From contig CM075351.1 of NCBI GenBank assembly GCA_037693485.1, positions 128,846,001-128,910,000 of the forward strand: DNA of 64,000 nt, in the 5' to 3' direction. The DNA is from Kitagawia praeruptora. Lineage: Eukaryota; Streptophyta; Magnoliopsida; Apiales; Apiaceae. Below the pieces are notes generated by a model that was not told the DNA's origin, did no database searches, and saw only the letters and a list, made by a program, of their open reading frames with translations. Position 1 is the stretch's first letter, and each line of letters opens with the position of its first letter. Shown here one piece after another: positions 58,401 to 64,000 of the stretch. A program made the position numbers and the translations under genes.

Positions 58401-59939
58401 CCTGAGATTCAAAGTTTAGAAGAAATCTCAGATGGTGAAAGGCAAGCCAGAATAGAAGCTTTGGAAAAGATCAAGAAGGAGACTAATGAAAGAATTCTAA
58501 AGGCAGAGAGGATGATCAATGAATCAATTGCATCATCTCTGTTCCTTAATGCTCAATCTTCTGCTCCAACAATATCAACCACAATCATGAAGGTGCTCAC
58601 TCCAAGGGTTGTGGCTCCTACATTCTATGATGCTGAGCCATCATATGTCAAAGAATTTGAACCAGTCATCAAAAATAGAGCCTACTCACCACCAAAGGAA
58701 AATGAGAAGAACAAGCTTCAATTGGACTACCCATTTCCCAAGAATGATGAAGAAAAGCTAATGGGAAAAACAATCATAGAGTTCAAAGAGCAGACAAATA
58801 AGAGTGTAAGAGATTGGATGGCTGTAATTATAAGGAATGGAAAAGTATTAAATATATCCAACAGCCATCCTAGATTTGTGGAAGCTAAAAGAGAAGAAGT
58901 CTCCAGAATCCAAAGGGAAGCTCATCCAAGTACAGAAAATCAACATGAAAACTCAGATGAGAAGCAAGCTAGGCTGGCTCAAGAGTTAATGGATGAGGTA
59001 GAGGTTGAAATGAAGGAACCTGAGGAAGTTCCCAAATCCAAACCTAAAAGAAGGAAAGCTAAAACCAAGAGGGTTCTTTCTCCAGAACCCTCTCCAGAAA
59101 AAGAAACCACTGGCTCATCAGTACCTATATCTGCAACAGTAATCGACCCAACTGTGAACTTTCATGGTGACCCCATAATGCCTAAAGAAGAACCAATGAA
59201 TTTTGATTTAATTGAAGTTCCTTCATTCTTGCTGAATCCAAAACAGAAGAAAAGGACTCCAAAGAAGTAACTTTCAAAGGGACCAGTTCAAGTTGCTAGG
59301 GTACCTGCTATTGTCAAACAACCAATCTTGGAAAACAAAGAAGACTTTATCTATCAGGCAGAAATTGAAGAATACTCTGGCATGAATCTATATTTGGATG
59401 AATTGTCAGAAGTAAGAGGAATTGACAAGTACAAGAATCAGCCTGAGAGATTAGTGTTTGTCTACAAGGGAGGAAGTCAGAGGACATGGCCATTACAGAA
59501 GGTTCTTGGAGAAAATTATCATACATTGACCAAAGTGTTCTCAGCATTCAAAAGACACACAGGGTTCTCTGAGACAGCTAGAAGGGAGATAATTAGCAGA
59601 ATAGAAGAAATAAGGAGAGAATGGAACTCACCCTCAAGTCTACCAAAGAAAATGAAGATCCCATATAATGGACAGAAAATCCACATTCAACCCTTTTGGA
59701 TGATGGAGTTCAGGGATGAAGAGGGCACTAGGAGATTCTTCAGGTTAGAAGATCAACTGTCAAAGGCTAGTTCTGATTACCTAAGATGGTTACAACTAAA
59801 GCTAAATCCAAAAGTTGTTGAAGAAGATACCTTCTATAGGCAACTTCAAGTGCAAATTGTGTCCAACTCTGCCAAGGAAGGAAAGTCAAGGGTGCAGCCA
59901 ACCAGAGAGAGGAAATATAACGCCTTAGAAAATTCGTAA
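55446..59939 (+). pseudogene. Very large env-like gene of C, four in-frame stops
   Basis: A single reading frame of about 1,490 codons from ATG 55446 (MAPIVKMMSYTGFTYEKNN). Stops are TGA 55953, TAA 56265, TAG 56721 and TAA 59268, with no shift of frame. The N-terminal domain (1-270) shares KEWSYLCDAFFKTFSGKISNF-like, FYNFGTLVMYEIAAKLG and VYFARF segments with A, B and G. The middle is Ser/Thr-rich with six exact C motifs (57039-57161), then acidic, then coiled coil (about 57840-58180). A Lys-rich region and a C-terminal helical domain (about 59330-59870) follow. The last codons beyond 59915 are probably read from the gypsy LTR. No signal peptide or membrane helix. Confidence 0.82.
57039..57161 (+). 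repeat. TCAACGGAT/ATCCGTTGA cluster in env-like coding sequence of C
   Basis: Exact copies at 57039, 57063, 57102 and 57153 (forward) and 57079 and 57127 (reverse), plus a variant near 57169. They encode STD and HPLT in this frame. In the pol linker the same DNA is read as SVD. Confidence 0.9.
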
Positions 59940-60864
59940 CTATAAGTATTATTATTTAATATTAAATGTGGAATATATTATGTGAATATTTTAGAAAAGG
60001 TGGAATACGTACGATATCGTGTTTGTATGTGTATATGATGTTTTATGTATGATTTGTAAGTCCGTGTATTTTTTATTTGTATTTTTGATGATTAAAATCT
60101 ATTTAAGATATGCATTATTGATCTGTTGAGAATTTTATAAAATCAGTGGAGTTATTAAAAATCGTAAAATCTTTTGTAATATTATCTTTGTATAGTTATT
60201 TAGTTTTAAAATTATTGGGATAATTAATTTGGGTGTTTCGGTATTTTAAAATGCTTTTAAGAGTTTTATTGGATTTAATGGATCAAAACTTGCAAAATTC
60301 ATATTTAAATCATTTTTTATCTTAAAAATATTTTAAAAATATGTGGTTGCTTGTAATTTTATACTCTTTATTTTAAAATTTTAAAGTTTAATATTTCATC
60401 TATTTTCCTTTTTATTTTGAATTTTAGAAGTGGTTTAGAATTGATTTTAATTGAATTCAAAAAAAAATATGGTGAAATGTAGTAGATGCTCCGGTTTTCA
60501 ATCCCTAAATTGGCTGTGTTTTTCCCAAATTGTTAATTTCAGTCATGCTCCTCTAGAACTCTCTCGATGTCTCTCTAATTCTCTCCACCTTTTCTCTAAT
60601 CTCTCGCATAAATCTCTCTCCCGTAATCCTTCTCTCTCCCACGCTCTTCACTCTCCCGAGCTCCCTCCTCTTCGTTCTTTTTTTTTATCCCAACAACGAG
60701 TGTTTCATTTCGGTGTGATATGCTGTGTGTCCGTGTATACGTGATGTGTGTGTGATTCTTATAGGAGTTCAGTTTCGAACTCAGCGTTGTGGCTGTGCAT
60801 AGTTGGGCTGAGATGTGCAGTGTGCGTGTATGTATAAAGGGTTGTGTGTGGGTAAGCGAAACAG

Positions 60865-60866
<2 letters not shown>

Positions 60867-60900
<34 letters not shown>
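60867..60900. repeat. (GT)n microsatellite
   Basis: About 17 uninterrupted GT units within the right gypsy LTR; likely length-polymorphic. Confidence 0.95.
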
Positions 60901-60902
<2 letters not shown>

Positions 60903-63680
60903 AATCAGTGTGTGGTGTTGATGTGAAGGTTGCAGCGGCTGTTTTTGAGTGTGTGGTGTGAGTACAAACGACTGGTATGTCGACAACTGTAGCTTGTTCG
61001 TTTCTAAGCCTTGTTTTCAGTGGTATTGTTAATTCCTGTCATGAATTGACTTACCTCCCCCTCTCCTCTCTCCTCTCCTGCCAAGAGCCGTAGCTGTTGT
61101 GTGTTAATCGAAACTGGATTGTGTGAATAAGCTTTGTAGATGGCTGTGTAGTCGTGTGAGTGTATGGCCGGTTGTATATTTATTGTGTATTTTAAGTGTT
61201 GTAAATTGAGGGCTTTAGCTGTTAATTCGATTTTTGTGGATGCTTGGTCCGATATGTACTATTTGTCTGAGTTAATTCGAGTATATACAAATAGATTTCT
61301 AAGTTCATTGTGGGAGTTAGTCGAGTTTTGGTTCGATTGCCAGATTTTGGAAACTTCCGGCCGCGTTGAGTGAATTGGTTGTAAATTGATGTATGCAGTA
61401 TGTATAAATCTGTATGGTCGTGTTTAAGAAAAAGAATTGAGGGGTGTATTTATGTTGCATATATGAGTATGTTGTGTCTGTGTGTATGTAATTGGATATT
61501 CGAATGTGTGATTTAAATTGTTGTGTGAGTCACCTCTCTACTTATTTGAATTATGCTATAAATAGAAATTGCTTGGTGTGTGGTTACTTGTAAGAATGTA
61601 TTTGAATATTGAGGCTGCTTGTTTAACAAGGGGATCCTATATTAATTATATGTTGGATTTTATTGATGATTAATTTTATAGGTAAGTATTGTTGGTGTAG
61701 TAAATTGTTAAAATTTTCAAATGGAATGAGTTATGAGTGAAGTCATCGAGTGGTATGAGCGAACTAATAACAATTCTACTGAAGCGGGAAAACTTGGATG
61801 TAATAGTTGATTGCAGGATAGCATAATTATAAGCTTGATATTGTTATAATTTGGGTAATCGAACGTGATTGAAATTAGGAGTAAAGTCAAAGCATGCATG
61901 CCCTGTTTTCTTTTGGACTAAGGTGAGATATTACTGAAAGTTATAGTTGAGTATATGTATAAGAAAGATTATGTTGCGTATAGTCTTATAGGATTAGACG
62001 GTATTGTAAAGGAGGTACTGTACAAATTTTGTTAAGAATTGTTTGTAAGTTGTATGGTGATTTGATGAGAAGTATTTGTAAATAGATATGAGATACGTGT
62101 TAACAGGTATAAGTGTAAGTTAATAATATGTGCTAAGTGTTATGTGATTTATGTGAATACATATTACTATTTTGAGAATATGATCGATATAAATTATATG
62201 TATTTAAGTATAAACCGAATAGGACACGATTGGGTTGAGTAGAGTTAAATGATTAAGGATAGTAGTGTACTAAAATATTACCTTGCTTTTATATAGGTAC
62301 GAGTTAGAGGCCGGTCAAAAACCCGTACAAGAAGAAAGGGAAATATGGAGAAGGAAATTAATTATCGGAGTGGACGAGTGTGCGCGTAGAGGCTGACAAG
62401 TGATAAAGAAAAGACAGATGTGTGATCGAATAAATGTCAATGTATAAAGAAGTAGAGACGGATGAAAAGTGGGTAAATGATTGAGATGTTGGAATTGCAA
62501 ACTTCGTATATTGAGGCAAGTTTACTATCCTTCACTTATCGTTCAAGTGATGTGAATCTTTATGTTGTATTTATATGTTCTTTCGAAACCTTTCTTGCAA
62601 GCATTATACCCTTTATATTTATTTGAATGATATGAACCTGTCCTTATTAGTTGTGAAGTTTTCTTTCAAATCATTTCGCTAGGGTCTATACCCCTTAATT
62701 TTGTTTCAAGTGATATTTTCTCTCAACTAGTATTCAAAAGTTTATTCTCAAACTATTTTACCATTGTTGATTCTCTCCACCTATCGTTCAGGTGTTGATT
62801 CTTTTATAATTATTTTAAATAATTATTATTTTAAATAATTATTCCAAATCTTCATTAATGTTTCAATACTTGATATTTTATCGAATTCCTCAATACCTAT
62901 CGTTCAGGTGTTGACTCTTTTAAGATTATTTTATATAAATATTCCTCAGTTTTATTAATATTCTATTTCGTGGTATTTTACCGGATTCCCCAGTCGTGTA
63001 CTATTTTATCTTCTTAAAAATTATTTAATTGATATTTTTTTAACAGAGGGAATCCAAGAATTTAAGACTCTATAAAATCTTTTAATATAATTCCTGAATA
63101 TGATTTATGATTTTCCCTCAATAAATATTCTTTCAAGGAATGTTTGCTTCAAACTAATTTGAAACTGATCATCCGGTAATTATTTTTACAAGTAGACGTT
63201 TAAACTGTTTTACTCACTTATATTGATTCGAACCTTTCCATGTGTCGGGAACTTAATTAGATGTTTAGCACTTAATGATAATCGCTGTCTTGTAGTCTCA
63301 ATTATTGTTGATTATATTGCAACTATTCCCTTCACTCCTTGATCAAGTGAAACTTTCTTTAATTATCATGAGGATGAGATCTATCATCCAAATTATTCTA
63401 TTGAACTTGTCGAGATCTGTTGTTGATATTATTTATTCATTTACCCCTGGTTAATGTATTGTACTTGTCGATAATTTTGAGATTATCGTTCTTTATTTAT
63501 TACCCCCTTTATCGTGTCGAACTTGTCGACACCTGTTGATCTTGAATTTATTATTAATTCTTGGATCATGAATTGTTGCTTTGGAACGTGAGTTTCCAGT
63601 TGATTGATTGATGTGTTAAGGGTTGTCGATTGTTCCGACCCCTAGTGCAGTTGGGTTAGAATTGGAATGTTTTTTTTTAT

Positions 63681-63742
63681 GTCCCTTCGGGGAGACCATA
63701 TTATGGTCAACGGATGTCCCTTCGGGGAGACCAGTAATGGTC
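63681..63742 (+). other. Tandem hairpin block in the right gypsy LTR
   Basis: Two copies of GTCCCTTCGGGGAGACCA, each followed by TGGTC after a short loop. Each copy can form a CCC(TTCG)GGG hairpin or a GACCA...TGGTC hairpin. E-left has one GACCG...CGGTC hairpin at the matching place (1509-1524). Confidence 0.55.
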
Positions 63743-64000
63743 AGATGTTGAGGCCAATGTGTGCCGTGGATCCACTTAGAGGGACTTTGCTGTGTGCATT
63801 GTCCGGGGTTAGTGCGAGCCTGATCAGCCGCCTAATTCCAAATATTTTAAAATTAAAAAAAAAATCCAATTCTAATCTATACATTGAGATTGGTTTGTTT
63901 TGATACCTGATTCCCTTGTAGCTTATTTCAATTAGATCTTGCTATCAGAACTTTTATCAGTTTTTGTTGTGATACACCTCATTCCAATGAAGCAATGTTG

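Larger units (their letters stand above)
25550..59915 (+). mobile_element. Sirevirus-like copia element C, interrupted and 3'-truncated
   Basis: The order is 5' LTR, PBS, gag, pol and a very large env-like gene; element D lies within pol. About 11.8 kb of C itself is present. The 3' LTR is not seen, because an unrelated gypsy LTR starts at about 59916. The left flank 25545-25549 is CAGCT, so the same five bases should follow its 3' LTR. The 9-mer TCAACGGAT/ATCCGTTGA occurs 21 times exactly in C. Damage is limited: one stop each in gag and pol, four stops in the env-like frame, and no frameshift that I can find. Confidence 0.92.
59916..64000 (+). mobile_element. 5' part of a long gypsy-type LTR (E-right)
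   Basis: The C env-like frame ends abruptly at a sequence TATAACGCCTTAG, close to the usual TGTAACGCC start of long gypsy LTRs with G changed to A. No coding domain is seen in 4.1 kb. A CT-rich block lies at 60540-60660. Blocks near 62297, 62510 and 63751 match E-left in order, which predicts that the LTR ends a few hundred bases beyond the window and totals about 4.4 kb. Confidence 0.6.

Noticed and set aside
59340..59940. A separate host gene encoding the 59328-59939 ORF
   Set aside because: It is in the same frame as the preceding env-like ORF, separated only by one TAA. It matches the position and character of the C-terminal domain of the G env-like protein.
60451..60986. ORFs across the CT-rich and GT repeat region
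   Set aside because: Composition-driven (Thr-His and Ser-Leu runs), inside a gypsy LTR.
63707..63715. A TCAACGGAT copy in the right gypsy LTR
   Set aside because: A single copy outside element C, at the edge of a hairpin repeat. Treated as chance until other gypsy copies are checked.
1..64000. CRISPR arrays, tRNA, rRNA, bacterial-type operons
   Set aside because: None seen. The tRNA-like matches are retroelement primer binding sites.

Overview
The window is nuclear DNA of a flowering plant, most likely a eudicot, and almost all of it is LTR retrotransposon. I see no host gene, tRNA or rRNA. The plant call rests on the Ty1/copia Sirevirus-type (SIRE/Maximus) gag-pol plus extra 3' gene architecture, initiator-Met tRNA primer sites (TGGTATCAGAGC), 3-4 kb Ty3/gypsy LTRs, and heavy nesting. 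The species cannot be named from sequence alone.

Layout. (E-left) 1-2154 is the 3' part of a long gypsy-type LTR. (F) 2155-2871 is a minus-strand fragment of copia RT/RNase H. (B) A minus-strand Sirevirus-like copia begins at 2872 inside F and runs to 25549. It is broken twice. (A) 5792-18037 is a complete plus-strand element of the same family as B, inserted in B's extra 3' gene with target duplication GTAGA. (C) 25550-59915 is a plus-strand copia of a second family inserted in B's 5' LTR. (D) 30411-52976 is a minus-strand gypsy element with 3.3 kb LTRs that keeps gag but has lost almost all of pol. It sits inside C's pol with target duplication TCATG. (G) 38768-51217 is a minus-strand copia of a third family inside D's 5' LTR, with target duplication GGACC, intact gag and pol, and a twice-frameshifted extra gene. 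(E-right) 59916-64000 is the 5' part of another long gypsy LTR that cuts off the end of C. Insertion order is F, then B, then A and C, then D in C, then G in D. LTR pairs of A, D and G differ by only about 0.7-1%, so all three insertions are recent.

The copia elements share gag (UBN2-like domain, three CCHC knuckles, coiled coil), pol (protease, integrase, RT, RNase H) and a large third gene 3' of pol. The third gene is called env-like by convention, but I see no convincing membrane segment in its conserved part. It has a conserved N-terminal domain of about 200 residues, a long acidic/Ser-rich middle, and a C-terminal helical domain.

Two observations stand out. First, each copia family carries its own short motif, repeated upstream of the LTR TATA box, in untranslated internal DNA, and (clearly in C and G, weakly in A/B) in poorly constrained coding linkers: TCAACGGAT in C, ATCAGGAT/ATCAGTAT in A/B, CAG[AT]GTTT in G. 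In C the motif occurs on both strands and in different reading frames, which points to a nucleic-acid function. Second, A and B both carry an uninterrupted antisense ORF between pol and the env-like gene. It has a conserved TATA box, a G-box about 170 bp upstream and a plausible 3' end, arranged head-to-head with the env-like gene. It stays open in both copies while the sense genes around it are full of stops and frameshifts.
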